A stretch of DNA of 64,000 bases from Flavobacterium xinjiangense (GTDB taxonomy: Bacteria; Bacteroidota; Bacteroidia; Flavobacteriales; Flavobacteriaceae). Below are positions 35,061 through 44,487 of the stretch, in pieces. The stretch covers positions 62,001-126,000 of the forward strand of contig NZ_FRCL01000002.1 in NCBI RefSeq assembly GCF_900142885.1. Direction: 5' to 3'. The notes under the pieces are model-generated. The model saw only the letters and a list, made by a program, of their open reading frames with translations, was not told the DNA's origin and did not search any database. Numbering within the stretch: the first letter of the stretch is position 1; the number at the start of each line of letters is the position of its first letter. Position numbers and translations under genes: made by a program.

Positions 35061-36105
35061 TACTATTATAATTGAAAAAAGTGTAATTATTGTTGCAGTT
35101 TTTGCTTTGACAATGTTGATGGCAATGTATTCCACTTGGGCAGAACGTAAAGTTGCCGCTTGGCTTCAAGACCGTGTTGGACCAAACAGAGCGGGTCCTT
35201 TTGGATTATTTCAACCGCTTGCCGATGGTTTGAAATTATTCTCGAAAGAAGAATTTGAACCCAATACACCAAACAGATTTTTGTTTTTTGTAGGTCCGGC
35301 AATAGCAATGAGCACTGCATTAATGACTAGTGCCGTAATTCCTTGGGGAGACAAATTGCATTTGTTTGGAAGAGATATTTTATTACAGGCTACGGATTTA
35401 AACATTGGATTGTTATACTTTTTTGGAGTTGTTTCAGTGGGTGTTTACGGAATCATGATTGGTGGTTGGGCATCTAATAATAAGTTCTCTTTGATGGGCG
35501 CCGTTCGTGCTGCTTCGCAAATGGTATCTTATGAAGTTGCGATGGGACTTTCTATGATTGCTTTGTTGATGATGACAGGCACGTTGAGTTTAAGAGAGAT
35601 TTCGGCGCAACAAGCAGGAATGAATTGGAATGTGTTTTACCAACCTTTATCGTTTATTATATTTTTAATATGTGCATTTGCAGAAACGAACAGAACTCCT
35701 TTTGACTTAGCGGAATGCGAAAGTGAATTGATCGGAGGATATCACACGGAATATTCATCAATGAAAATGGGATTCTATTTATTTGCTGAATATGCGAATA
35801 TGTTTATTTCCTCTACGATTTTAGCTGTTTTATTCTTTGGAGGATATAATTATCCTGGAATGAGTTGGGTTGTTGAAAATTGGGGCGTAAATATTGCCAA
35901 TGTTTTAGGATTTGGTGCTTTGTTTATCAAATTGTGTGGATTCATATTTTTCTATATGTGGGTTCGTTGGACTATTCCAAGATTCAGATACGATCAATTG
36001 ATGCATTTGGGTTGGAGAATATTAATTCCATTATCAATCATTAATATCATAATCACCGGAATCGTGATTTTGCGAGCAGATATTGCTGCTTATTTAGGAT
36101 TTTAA
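35053..36105 (+). CDS. nuoH: NADH-quinone oxidoreductase subunit H
   Basis: 350 residues, about eight transmembrane helices. It links the peripheral arm to the membrane arm. Conserved loops: AERKVAAWLQDRVGPNRAGPFGLFQPLADGLKLFSKEE, RAASQMVSYEVAMG and CAFAETNRTPFDLAECESELIGGYHTEYSSMKMG, the last carrying the acidic residues of the quinone-side E-channel. It starts inside the end of nuoG (8-bp overlap), so translation is probably coupled. Confidence 0.98.
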   Translation: MDSTIIIEKSVIIVAVFALTMLMAMYSTWAERKVAAWLQDRVGPNRAGPFGLFQPLADGLKLFSKEEFEPNTPNRFLFFVGPAIAMSTALMTSAVIPWGDKLHLFGRDILLQATDLNIGLLYFFGVVSVGVYGIMIGGWASNNKFSLMGAVRAASQMVSYEVAMGLSMIALLMMTGTLSLREISAQQAGMNWNVFYQPLSFIIFLICAFAETNRTPFDLAECESELIGGYHTEYSSMKMGFYLFAEYANMFISSTILAVLFFGGYNYPGMSWVVENWGVNIANVLGFGALFIKLCGFIFFYMWVRWTIPRFRYDQLMHLGWRILIPLSIINIIITGIVILRADIAAYLGF

Positions 36106-36122
36106 TTAGTACCGAAAAGCCC

Positions 36123-36201
36123 TAGCCCTGATAGCAGTAAAAATCCTTTATTGTTTTTTTTAAAACAATAAAGATTGAAACGAATAGCAGGATTAAGCTT
36201 C
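36123..36201 (+). repeat. Copy B of the structured intergenic repeat, inside the nuo operon
   Basis: It starts TAGCCCTGATAGCAGT and ends AGCAGGATTAAGCTTC. The core hairpin CTTTATTGTTTT (36146-36157) / AAAACAATAAAG (36162-36173) is perfect; with flanking AATC/GATT it keeps one bulged C as in copies A and C. Outer CCTG (36127-36130) can pair with CAGG (36188-36191). No U-run follows, so it should not terminate transcription of nuoI-N. Confidence 0.7.
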
Positions 36202-36216
36202 AAATAAAAATAAAAA

Positions 36217-36762
36217 ATGTCAATAGAAAGTATATCCTTATCGGGAAGAAAAAAGCAAGTCTCTAACAAGGAGATGACTTTTTGGGAAAGAATGTATCTT
36301 ATCGCGATTGTCAAAGGTTTGATAATTACGATTCAGCATTTGTTCACCAGAAAAGTAACGATTCAATATCCGGAGCAAGTGCGTGAAATGAGTCCGGTTT
36401 ATCGTGGTCAACACCAGTTGAAACGCGATGAACAAGGTCGTGAGAACTGTACAGCCTGTGGTTTATGTGCGTTATCTTGTCCTGCAGAAGCAATCACTAT
36501 GAAAGCGGAAGAGCGCAGAGCGGATGAAAAACATTTGTACAGAGAAGAAAAATATGCATCGATTTATGAAATCAATATGTTGCGTTGTATTTTCTGTGGT
36601 TTGTGTGAAGAAGCTTGCCCGAAAGACGCCATTTATTTGACTACTTCTAAAGTATTGGTTCCTTCCAGTTATGAAAGAGAAGATTTTATTTTTGGAAAAG
36701 ATAAATTGGTGATGCCTTTAGATATCACAATGCAAAATGCTCAACTTAAAAACGCTAACTAA
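36217..36762 (+). CDS. nuoI: NADH-quinone oxidoreductase subunit I
   Basis: 181 residues. Ferredoxin-like subunit carrying two [4Fe-4S] clusters (N6a and N6b): CTACGLCALSCPAEAITM and CIFCGLCEEACPKDAIYL. The amphipathic N-terminus (FWERMYLIAIVKGLIITIQHLF) anchors it on the membrane arm. It is separated from nuoH by 111 bp holding repeat copy B, and overlaps nuoJ by one base. Confidence 0.97.
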   Translation: MSIESISLSGRKKQVSNKEMTFWERMYLIAIVKGLIITIQHLFTRKVTIQYPEQVREMSPVYRGQHQLKRDEQGRENCTACGLCALSCPAEAITMKAEERRADEKHLYREEKYASIYEINMLRCIFCGLCEEACPKDAIYLTTSKVLVPSSYEREDFIFGKDKLVMPLDITMQNAQLKNAN

Positions 36763-37274
36763 TGTCTACAGTACTTATTCTATTTTGTGTATTATCAGCT
36801 ATAACTTTGTCAACTGCATTTTTGACGATTTTTAGTAAAAATCCAATACACAGTGCTATTTATTTAGTGATTTGTTTTTTCTCGATTGCAGGTCATTATC
36901 TGTTATTGAATGCGCAATTTTTGGCAATAGTTCACATTATTGTTTATTCTGGAGCGATTATGATTTTGTTTTTGTTCACTATCATGCTGATGAATTTAAA
37001 TGAACAAAGAGAGGTATACAGACCTAGGATTACAAGACTGGGCGCAATTGTTTCTTTCTGTTTGATCTGTTTGGTTTTAATAACCATTTTCATCAACTCA
37101 AAACCTATTGTTGGAGAATACACTTCGACTGGCGAAGATTACCAATCGATAAAAGTATTGGGTAAAATACTCCTAAATGAATATATGGTTCCTTTTGAAT
37201 TTGCTTCTATATTGCTTTTGGTTGCTATGATCGGTACTGTTTTATTGTCTAAAAAAGAAAAATTAGAAAAGTAA
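36762..37274 (+). CDS. nuoJ: NADH-quinone oxidoreductase subunit J
   Basis: 170 residues, five transmembrane helices. Membrane-arm subunit with the characteristic [53 protein letters not shown] block. Its start ATG overlaps the nuoI stop (TAATG). The hydrophilic loop ~115-135 ([12 protein letters not shown]) is short, as usual. Length and order are standard. Confidence 0.96.
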   Translation: MSTVLILFCVLSAITLSTAFLTIFSKNPIHSAIYLVICFFSIAGHYLLLNAQFLAIVHIIVYSGAIMILFLFTIMLMNLNEQREVYRPRITRLGAIVSFCLICLVLITIFINSKPIVGEYTSTGEDYQSIKVLGKILLNEYMVPFEFASILLLVAMIGTVLLSKKEKLEK

Positions 37275-37275
37275 T

Positions 37276-37596
37276 ATGAACAATATTTTAAACCAAATTG
37301 GTATTGAAAACTATATATTCCTTAGCGTAATACTTTTTTGTATTGGCGTTTTTGGAGTGTTATATAGACGAAATGCCATTATCGTATTTATGTCAATCGA
37401 AATAATGCTGAATGCAGTAAATCTTTTGTTCGTGGCGTTTTCTACTTATCATCAGGATGCCCAAGGACAGGTTTTTGTGTTTTTCTCGATGGCTGTTGCC
37501 GCTGCAGAAGTTGCGGTGGGATTGGCAATATTAGTTTCTATATTTAGAAATTTAGGCTCAATTACTATCGATAATCTAAAAAACTTAAAAGGATAA
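37276..37596 (+). CDS. nuoK: NADH-quinone oxidoreductase subunit K
   Basis: 106 residues, three transmembrane helices. Membrane-arm proton-path subunit with the key Glu in [18 protein letters not shown] and the second acidic site in [18 protein letters not shown]. One base separates it from nuoJ. Confidence 0.97.
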   Translation: MNNILNQIGIENYIFLSVILFCIGVFGVLYRRNAIIVFMSIEIMLNAVNLLFVAFSTYHQDAQGQVFVFFSMAVAAAEVAVGLAILVSIFRNLGSITIDNLKNLKG

Positions 37597-37602
37597 ATTT
37601 CA

Positions 37603-39486
37603 ATGGATACCAATTTAGCTTTAGTCTTATTATTTGCACCCTTTTTAGGATTTCTAATAAATGTTTTCTTCGGAAAAACTTTAGGGAAATCGCTGTCTGA
37701 AATTATCGGAACCCTTTCTGTTGCGGTTTCTTTTGCTGTTACAATTTACTTTTTCTTACAAATAAACCAAACCAAACAAGCGATCAATATTGATTTATTT
37801 GATTGGATTCAAATTAGTAATTTCAAAGTAAGCTTCGGTTTTCTTTTAGACCAATTATCAATTTTGTGGTTGCTTTTCGTAACCGGGATTGGATCTTTGA
37901 TTCATTTGTATTCAATCAGCTATATGCATGACGATGAGAAAATGCATACCTTTTTTGCTTATTTGAATCTGTTCGTATTTTTCATGATCACATTGGTAAT
38001 AGGAAGTAACTTATTAGTAATGTTCATCGGTTGGGAAGGCGTTGGTCTTTGTTCGTATCTGTTAATTGGATTTTGGTATAAAAACCAAGAGTACAATGAT
38101 GCGGCAAAGAAAGCATTCATCATGAACCGTATTGGAGATTTAGGATTGTTAATCGGAATCTTTATTCTTGGACATTTATTCTCGACTTTAGATTATGCTA
38201 CTTTAAAAACGGCTATCGCCGGTGCAACTGATCTTAATATGTATTGGCTTTCTGCTGCAGCTTTCGCTTTATTCATTGGGGCATGTGGAAAATCAGCACA
38301 AATTCCATTATATACGTGGTTGCCTGATGCAATGGCTGGACCAACACCAGTTTCTGCGTTAATTCACGCAGCTACGATGGTAACGGCAGGTATTTTCATG
38401 ATTACAAGATTAAATTTCTTGTTTGATTTGACTCCAGATGTTCAATCTATAATCGCAGTTGTTGGAGCAGTTACTGCCTTGGTAGCCGCAACAATTGGAT
38501 TGGTTCAAAACGACATCAAAAAAGTATTGGCTTATTCTACCGTTTCTCAATTGGGATTGATGTTCTTAGCTCTAGGTTTAGGCGCTTATGAAGTTGCTGT
38601 TTTCCATGTAATCACTCATGCTTTCTTCAAAGCTTGTTTATTCTTGGGTTCGGGTTCTGTAATTCATGCTTTGCATGGAGAACAAGATATGCGCAAAATG
38701 GGCGGTTTGAAAAAAGCGATGCCAATTACTTTTATAACAATGCTTATCGCTTCATTAGCAATTTCTGGAGTTCCATTATTCTCAGGATTTTTCTCGAAAG
38801 ATGAAATATTGTTAGTGGCTTTCCATCATAATATTCCGTTATGGGTTGTGGCTTCGGTTGCTTCTATCATGACTGCTTTCTATATGTTTAGATTAATGTT
38901 TTTAACTTTCTTCCAAGAGTTCAGAGGAACAGAAGAACAAAAACATCATTTACATGAAAGTCCGTCATTAATCACATTTCCTTTAATCGTTTTAGCGATA
39001 TTGGCAACAATAGGTGGTTTGATTAGTTTACCAGGACACAGTTGGTTGAATGAATATTTGACTCCAATTTTACCAAAATTAGCTAGCGCAGAACACCATT
39101 TAGGAACTACGGAATATATGCTTATGGCTATTGCGGTTGTGGGTGGATTAGTGGGAATTGGTCTTGCTTACGCCAAATACATCAAACAAAATACAGTTCC
39201 GACTGAAGATTCTGAAATTACGGGCTTTTCAAAAGTACTTTACAACAAATATTATGTAGATGAAATCTATGATGCTATTTTTGTAAAACCAATTAATGTT
39301 TTGTCACTTTTCTTTAGAGATACTATTGAAACGGCTTTATCATCTTTGGTTTTTGGTCTCGGAAAAGTAACCAATGAAATAAGTTTTCAAGGGAAGAAAA
39401 TTCAAAACGGAAGTATCGGTCTTTATCTACTCGTTTTCGTATTGGGGCTTTGTGCCATTGTTTCTTATTTATTTTTAGCTCAATAA
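37603..39486 (+). CDS. nuoL: NADH-quinone oxidoreductase subunit L
   Basis: 627 residues, antiporter-like subunit of the distal membrane arm with ~14-16 helices and the long lateral C-terminal helix. Key segments: GWEGVGLCSYLLIGFWY (conserved Glu in TM5), GACGKSAQIPLYTWLPDAMAGPTPVSALIHAATMVTAGIFM with the channel Lys, and KKVLAYSTVSQLGLMF. It moves protons in response to quinone reduction. Complete length for the family. Confidence 0.98.
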   Translation: MDTNLALVLLFAPFLGFLINVFFGKTLGKSLSEIIGTLSVAVSFAVTIYFFLQINQTKQAINIDLFDWIQISNFKVSFGFLLDQLSILWLLFVTGIGSLIHLYSISYMHDDEKMHTFFAYLNLFVFFMITLVIGSNLLVMFIGWEGVGLCSYLLIGFWYKNQEYNDAAKKAFIMNRIGDLGLLIGIFILGHLFSTLDYATLKTAIAGATDLNMYWLSAAAFALFIGACGKSAQIPLYTWLPDAMAGPTPVSALIHAATMVTAGIFMITRLNFLFDLTPDVQSIIAVVGAVTALVAATIGLVQNDIKKVLAYSTVSQLGLMFLALGLGAYEVAVFHVITHAFFKACLFLGSGSVIHALHGEQDMRKMGGLKKAMPITFITMLIASLAISGVPLFSGFFSKDEILLVAFHHNIPLWVVASVASIMTAFYMFRLMFLTFFQEFRGTEEQKHHLHESPSLITFPLIVLAILATIGGLISLPGHSWLNEYLTPILPKLASAEHHLGTTEYMLMAIAVVGGLVGIGLAYAKYIKQNTVPTEDSEITGFSKVLYNKYYVDEIYDAIFVKPINVLSLFFRDTIETALSSLVFGLGKVTNEISFQGKKIQNGSIGLYLLVFVLGLCAIVSYLFLAQ

Positions 39487-39495
39487 TCTTATACT

Positions 39496-40938
39496 ATGAA
39501 TGTATCTCTAATATTAATTATACTTTTAGTTGGTGCGTTTGCAACTTTTCTTGCAGGCGATAAATTAGCTTCAAAAGTGGCTTTCTTCTTTGGTCTGGCT
39601 GCTGCAGGCTGTTCTATTGTATTATTAAATCACTATAATTTAGGTGAAAACATCAGTTTCATTAACCAGTGGATTACGCAACCTAATATTTCTTTTGCTC
39701 TAAAAGCAGACGGATTATCGATGGCGATGCTTTTGTTGACAACTGTATTGACACCAATTATTATTTTCTCTTCTTTTGGGAATGACTATAAAAATTCAAA
39801 ATCCTTTTATGCATTAATCTTGTTTATGTCATTTGCAATGGCAGGAACATTCTTGGCATCAGACGGTTTATTGTATTACATTTTTTGGGAATTATCTTTA
39901 ATCCCTATTTACTTCATCGCATTGATTTGGGGTAACGGAGATGCAGAAGAACGTAAAAAAGCAGTAGTTAAATTCTTTATCTACACACTTGCGGGGTCAT
40001 TATTTATGTTGGTGGCTTTTGTTTATATGTATCAAAAAGCGGGAAGTTTTTTATTGGAAGACTTATACAAATTGAATTTAACTGCAACGGAACAGTTGTG
40101 GATATTCTTAGCTTTTTTCTTGGCATATGCCATTAAAATTCCATTAATTCCTTTTCATACTTGGCAGGCGAATGTTTACCAAAAAGCACCAACTGTTGGA
40201 ACTATGCTTTTATCTGGTATCATGTTAAAAATGGGATTGTATAGCGTTATTCGTTGGCAATTGCCATTGGCGCCATTGGCAGCTAAAGAATACATGTATA
40301 TATTCATAGGTTTAGGAATAGCAGGTGTGATTTACGGATCTATCGTTGCCTTGAAACAAAAAGATTTAAAGAAATTATTAGCCTATTCTTCTTTAGCTCA
40401 CGTTGGTTTAATTGCAGCCGGAACATACACATTAACATTAGACGGATTGCGTGGAGCCGTTTTGCAAATGATCGCTCACGGTTTTGTAGTTGTTGGTTTG
40501 TTTTATGTTGCTGAGATTATTTTCAGAAGATATGAAACTAGAGCAATTGCTGAAATGGGTGGTATTCGTTCACAAACGCCAAAATTCACTTCGATGTTTT
40601 TAATCTTAGTTCTGGCTTCGGTAGCTTTGCCTTCTACTTTTAACTTTGTTGGAGAATTCACCGTTTTATACAGCCTTTCTCAAATAAATATTTGGTTTGC
40701 TATTTTAGGAGGAACAACTATTATTTTGGGAGCGTATTATATGTTGAAAATGTTTCAACATGCCATGTTAGGTGAAACCAATACAAAAATATTTGCAGAT
40801 GTAACTTTCAATGAAGGAGCAACCTTGGTGATAATAATTGCCGTTTTATTCTTTTTTGGAATGTATCCAAAACCAATTATAGATTTGATCACACCAAGTC
40901 TTCAAGAAATTTTAACTCAAATTAATAGAATTAACTAG
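39496..40938 (+). CDS. nuoM: NADH-quinone oxidoreductase subunit M
   Basis: 480 residues, antiporter-like membrane subunit with ~14 helices. Visible: FWELSLIPIYFIALIWG (the TM5 Glu), AYAIKIPLIPFHTWQANVYQKAPTVGTMLLSGIMLKMGLYS with channel Lys, and KKLLAYSSLAHVGLIAAG. It starts nine bases after nuoL. Confidence 0.98.
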   Translation: MNVSLILIILLVGAFATFLAGDKLASKVAFFFGLAAAGCSIVLLNHYNLGENISFINQWITQPNISFALKADGLSMAMLLLTTVLTPIIIFSSFGNDYKNSKSFYALILFMSFAMAGTFLASDGLLYYIFWELSLIPIYFIALIWGNGDAEERKKAVVKFFIYTLAGSLFMLVAFVYMYQKAGSFLLEDLYKLNLTATEQLWIFLAFFLAYAIKIPLIPFHTWQANVYQKAPTVGTMLLSGIMLKMGLYSVIRWQLPLAPLAAKEYMYIFIGLGIAGVIYGSIVALKQKDLKKLLAYSSLAHVGLIAAGTYTLTLDGLRGAVLQMIAHGFVVVGLFYVAEIIFRRYETRAIAEMGGIRSQTPKFTSMFLILVLASVALPSTFNFVGEFTVLYSLSQINIWFAILGGTTIILGAYYMLKMFQHAMLGETNTKIFADVTFNEGATLVIIIAVLFFFGMYPKPIIDLITPSLQEILTQINRIN

Positions 40939-40950
40939 TCAAATAAAACA

Positions 40951-42321
40951 ATGAATACATTAATAGCTATAATAGGATTAGGTGTTTTATGCCTTTTATT
41001 TGAAATTTTTAATTTAAGAAAAGCCATCGTGCCTATAACAATCATTGGATTGTTAGGTGTTCTTGGTTTAACTATATCTGAATTTAATTCAGCAGAAAGT
41101 TACTATAACAATATGATTGTTGTAAGTAAATTTTCAACTACATTTTCTAGTTTGTTTATCGTACTTACCATTTTCTTAGTGGCTTTAGGACATAATTTTT
41201 ACGAAAATCACCAATCAAAAATATCAGATTTTATTGCCATAAAAGTATTCTTATTGGCAGGAGCTGTTGCAATGGTATCTTTTGGAAACTTAGCGATGTT
41301 CTTTTTAGGAATCGAAGTATTATCAATATCACTGTACATTCTTGCGGCGAGTGACCGTATGAATTTAAAAAGTAACGAGGCGGGAATGAAGTATTTCCTT
41401 ATGGGATCTTTCGCCTCGGGAATTATTTTGTTTGGTATCTGTTTAATTTACGGAGCGATGGGAAGTTTTGATGTTTCCGAAATCAGTGCTTTATCACAAT
41501 CTGCAGAATTGCCTATTTGGTTTCCTATCGGAATTGTATTGTTGACAATAGGAATGTTGTTCAAAGTTGCAGCTGTCCCTTTCCATTTTTGGGCGCCGGA
41601 CGTTTATGAAGGTTCTCCAGCATTGACTACAGCATTGATGAGTACTTTAGCAAAAGTTGTTGCTATGGCTACTTTATACAAATTATTATCTGTTATGAAT
41701 GCTGATATTTCTGAGTCATACAAAATGGTTGTAGTTGTCATCTCGATGGCTTCGATGACTGTAGGTAACATTATGGCTTTGAGACAAACTAATGTGAAAC
41801 GTATGCTTGCTTTTTCAGGTGTTTCTCATGCGGGATTTATGTTGATGACTCTATTGAGTTTCTCTACATCAGCGGGTAGTTTGTTGTATTATGCTTCAGC
41901 CTATTCTTTATCTGGTATCGCTGCTTTTAGTGTGATTTTATACGTTTGTAAAAACAGAAATAACGAAGATATTACTAATTTCCACGGACTGGGAAAAACG
42001 AATCCATTGTTAGCAGCTATTCTTACGGCAGCATTGCTTTCTATGGCTGGTATTCCAATTTTTGCTGGTTTCTTTGCTAAGTTGGTTTTGTTTAACCAAA
42101 CGATTCAAGCGGGTTATTTGGCTTTAGTGATTGTAGCAGTTGTGAATTCTATTATAAGTGTTGGTTACTACTTCAAATTGATTTTGGCGATGTATACCAA
42201 AGAACCAAACGAAGAGCGAAAAGGGACGCCCGTTGTTATTTATGCGGTAGCAGTTGTCGCTATTGTTTTGAATTTAGTTTTAGGTTTGTTCCCTTCCTTA
42301 GTTTTGGATTTATTGGCATAA
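40951..42321 (+). CDS. nuoN: NADH-quinone oxidoreductase subunit N
   Basis: 456 residues, third antiporter-like subunit and last gene of the operon. Conserved segments: FFLGIEVLSISLYILAA, FKVAAVPFHFWAPDVYEGSPALTTALMSTLAKVVAMA and KRMLAFSGVSHAGFMLM. A strong terminator follows 24 bp past the stop, closing the operon. Confidence 0.98.
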   Translation: MNTLIAIIGLGVLCLLFEIFNLRKAIVPITIIGLLGVLGLTISEFNSAESYYNNMIVVSKFSTTFSSLFIVLTIFLVALGHNFYENHQSKISDFIAIKVFLLAGAVAMVSFGNLAMFFLGIEVLSISLYILAASDRMNLKSNEAGMKYFLMGSFASGIILFGICLIYGAMGSFDVSEISALSQSAELPIWFPIGIVLLTIGMLFKVAAVPFHFWAPDVYEGSPALTTALMSTLAKVVAMATLYKLLSVMNADISESYKMVVVVISMASMTVGNIMALRQTNVKRMLAFSGVSHAGFMLMTLLSFSTSAGSLLYYASAYSLSGIAAFSVILYVCKNRNNEDITNFHGLGKTNPLLAAILTAALLSMAGIPIFAGFFAKLVLFNQTIQAGYLALVIVAVVNSIISVGYYFKLILAMYTKEPNEERKGTPVVIYAVAVVAIVLNLVLGLFPSLVLDLLA

Positions 42322-42345
42322 GCCAAAGTTTTAAAAATTTATAGG

Positions 42346-42377
42346 AAACCATCAAGAGCAATTTTGATGGTTTTTTT
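42346..42377 (+). terminator. Terminator of the nuo operon
   Basis: AAACCATCAA (42346-42355) pairs with TTGATGGTTT (42364-42373) around an 8-nt loop, and the T-run continues to 42377. Confidence 0.92.
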
Positions 42378-42515
42378 GGTTCTAAAAGAATTTGCTGGAT
42401 TCAAATAAATATTTACTATTCGGGTATATATAATAAAATACTAAAGCCCAAAGAGCTCAAAACGGAATTGATTAATTTTGCATAATAGAATTGAATTTCA
42501 ATTAAAAGAATTAAG

Positions 42516-43232
42516 ATGGATAATAAATTAAAAGTGCAAATTTGGTCGGACATCATGTGTCCGTTTTGTTATATAGGAAAAAGAAGAATTGAAGAAGCTT
42601 TACAAAATTTCGAACATAAAGAAGCTGTCGAAATTGAATGGAAAAGTTACCAACTGGATGCCAGTTTTATCGCCTCTCCTGAGGACAATATGGTAGAACA
42701 TTTGGCAGAAAAATATAGAAAGGATAATGATTGGGCTCAAAATATGCTCGATAATATGACCCAAAATGCAAAGGCGGCAGGGCTGGACTTTCATTTTGAA
42801 AAAGCTGTTCTGGCTAATTCTTTTAACGCGCATCGCTTGTTGCATTTGGCTAAAAAGTATAATCTGGCAAATGATTTAGAAGAATTATTGTTCAAAGCCT
42901 ATTTAACCGAAGGAAAGGATATTAATAATCTCGATACTTTGAGCAAACTTGGAATTGAAGTAGGACTGGATGTAGAAAGTGTCGCTCAGGTATTAAATTC
43001 TGATGCTTATGGCACTGAAGTGCAAAAAGACCAAGAAGAGGCAAATGCTATCGGTGTTCAGGGAGTTCCATTTTTTGTTTTAGATAATAAATATGCGATT
43101 TCCGGTGCTCAGCCTGCTTCTGCATTTTTGGAAACTTTGGAAAAAGTATGGCAAGAAGGCAAATTTGAAATAAAGCCAACTTTGTTGAATACTACTGATG
43201 GAGAAAGTTGTGGAATTGATGGTTGTAACTAA
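42516..43232 (+). CDS. DsbA-family oxidoreductase, FrnE-like
   Basis: 238 residues, no signal peptide, so cytoplasmic. A thioredoxin fold with a helical insertion: C15-P-F-C18 in WSDIMCPFCYIGKRRIE, and VQGVPFFVLDNKYAISGAQ with the cis-Pro region near the end. This is the FrnE branch of the DsbA group. A second pair, C232-x4-C237 (SCGIDGC), sits at the very C-terminus; a CX4C pair of this kind is known from Deinococcus radiodurans FrnE, a disulfide oxidoreductase linked to oxidative stress. Function here is inferred from that similarity. A -7-like box (TAATTTTG, 42473-42480) precedes it. Confidence 0.92.
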   Translation: MDNKLKVQIWSDIMCPFCYIGKRRIEEALQNFEHKEAVEIEWKSYQLDASFIASPEDNMVEHLAEKYRKDNDWAQNMLDNMTQNAKAAGLDFHFEKAVLANSFNAHRLLHLAKKYNLANDLEELLFKAYLTEGKDINNLDTLSKLGIEVGLDVESVAQVLNSDAYGTEVQKDQEEANAIGVQGVPFFVLDNKYAISGAQPASAFLETLEKVWQEGKFEIKPTLLNTTDGESCGIDGCN

Positions 43233-43255
43233 AAATAGGTGTTTATCTTTATACG

Positions 43256-43289
43256 AAAAACCCGCTGATACGAATATCAACGGGTTTTT
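43256..43289. terminator. Bidirectional terminator between the FrnE-like gene and the gene at 43312
   Basis: AAAAACCCG (43256-43264) pairs with CGGGTTTTT (43281-43289); an inner TGATA/TATCA stem follows one mismatch. A- and T-runs on both sides serve both convergent genes. Confidence 0.88.
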
Positions 43290-43311
43290 CTAACAAACCA
43301 TTTAAACCTAA

Positions 43312-44025
43312 CTAACGTCTTTTATCAATTCTGATTTCTACACTTCCTACTACTTTAGTTTCTTCTTTTTGTGCTTTTGTCCCACCGTTTTTAAAATAGT
43401 ATTGATTTTGATCGTCTGAATTTTGATTATTTCCATGATCATCATCGCAGTCGTCATTATCATTGTTATTTTGGTTACCACCATAAGTAGGTTCGTAATT
43501 GCCAACATTATTTTCATAAGAGCGACGTCCTTTCACACTTCCAACCATATCAATAATTTGACCACGACGGTTGTAGATAATTTGCAATCCACCTACTTGT
43601 TCTAATGCATAGCGATTGTAACTCATGTATACGGAACCAACTCTTTTAATTCTATCATTCGCATCGTAGTTGATAAATACGTTTCCAATACGTCTCACAC
43701 GTCCAAAATTATCGTGTTCTACTTTTACGCCATAATTTTCATTTCTAAAATTCGACGGAGCACCATACGTTCTATTTACGGCACTAGTCCTTGCAGCTTT
43801 ATAATACATGTCTCGGCCTCCAGTTGATGGGCGTGTATTAAAATCAAATTGTCCGTCAGGAAACACGAAGAACTCAACTCCTCTTTCTGTGAACACAATT
43901 GGTTCAGCGTTTCTAAAATCAACAGGCGATCTTCTCTCATGAGAAAAACTATTTTTCTCTGTTGCATTCGCTACACCACCTCCAATAAGGAAGATACTAG
44001 CTACTAAAAAGGTAATTTTTTTCAT
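43312..44025 (-). CDS. Secreted hypothetical protein with Asn/Asp-rich linker
   Basis: 237 residues with a signal peptide (MKKITFLVASIFLIGGGVANA). Function not recognised. The central part holds three related short beta-like repeats: GRVRRIGNVFINYDANDRIKRVG, SVYMSYNRYALEQVG and GLQIIYNRRGQIIDMVG, rich in Arg, Tyr and Val. They are followed by a low-complexity linker (NQNNNDNDDCDDDHGNNQNSDDQ) and a short basic end (VEIRIDKRR). The acidic linker could bind divalent metal; that is a guess. No neighbour gives a clue. Confidence 0.75.
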   Translation of the reverse strand: MKKITFLVASIFLIGGGVANATEKNSFSHERRSPVDFRNAEPIVFTERGVEFFVFPDGQFDFNTRPSTGGRDMYYKAARTSAVNRTYGAPSNFRNENYGVKVEHDNFGRVRRIGNVFINYDANDRIKRVGSVYMSYNRYALEQVGGLQIIYNRRGQIIDMVGSVKGRRSYENNVGNYEPTYGGNQNNNDNDDCDDDHGNNQNSDDQNQYYFKNGGTKAQKEETKVVGSVEIRIDKRR

Positions 44026-44487
44026 AATATATGTTATTAGTGTTTTGCCTACTCTTGAGCTTTTCGGCTTTCGCTTTTTTTACTTATTTGATTAGGTATA
44101 TTCAAGTAGCATGCCAAAGTTTTGAATCAAGTTTCAGTGTTGTTGTGCGAAGAGTTGCCTTTTATTTATTAACACGCAGTAAATCATTTGTTTGTGGGTT
44201 TAAAAAAAGATGATAAAATTTTTAAGTAGCCAATATTTAAGTTTTTTTTAAGTTTAATTCCTTCTTTGTAGAATGTGTTTTTTTAATTTCTGCTAAATTA
44301 TGGACTAAGAAAAAAGTAGAAATACTAAACCAATACCTATTTTTAATTAGTTAATTTTTAGTTGTCTTTAAGTAAAGCTAAATACAGTATGCAGAAGGTC
44401 TAAAATAGTTGTTCCGGTTTAGAATAGAAACAAAAAAAACCTGTTCAAATTAATGAACAGGTTCTTGTGATTTTAATATAAATTGTT
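44026..44487. other. 462-bp intergenic region
   Basis: It contains the RND-gene terminator at 44432-44463 and presumably the promoter of the minus-strand gene at 43312. Otherwise it is AT-rich; a 60-codon plus-strand frame at 44031-44213 is not convincing. No repeat or RNA is recognised. Confidence 0.5.
44432..44463 (-). terminator. Terminator of the efflux operon
   Basis: On the minus strand AACCTGTTCA (44463-44454) pairs with TGAACAGGTT (44447-44438) around 6 nt, ending in eight U (44439-44432). It lies 25 bp past the RND gene. Confidence 0.9.

Noticed and set aside
36146-36173. Hairpin between nuoH and nuoI as a terminator
   Set aside because: No U-run follows, and the operon continues with nuoI-N; better explained as the core of repeat copy B.
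44031-44213. 60-codon plus-strand ORF with a hydrophobic start
   Set aside because: It overlaps the upstream region of the divergent gene at 43312-44025, shows no conserved feature and the rest has unusual composition.
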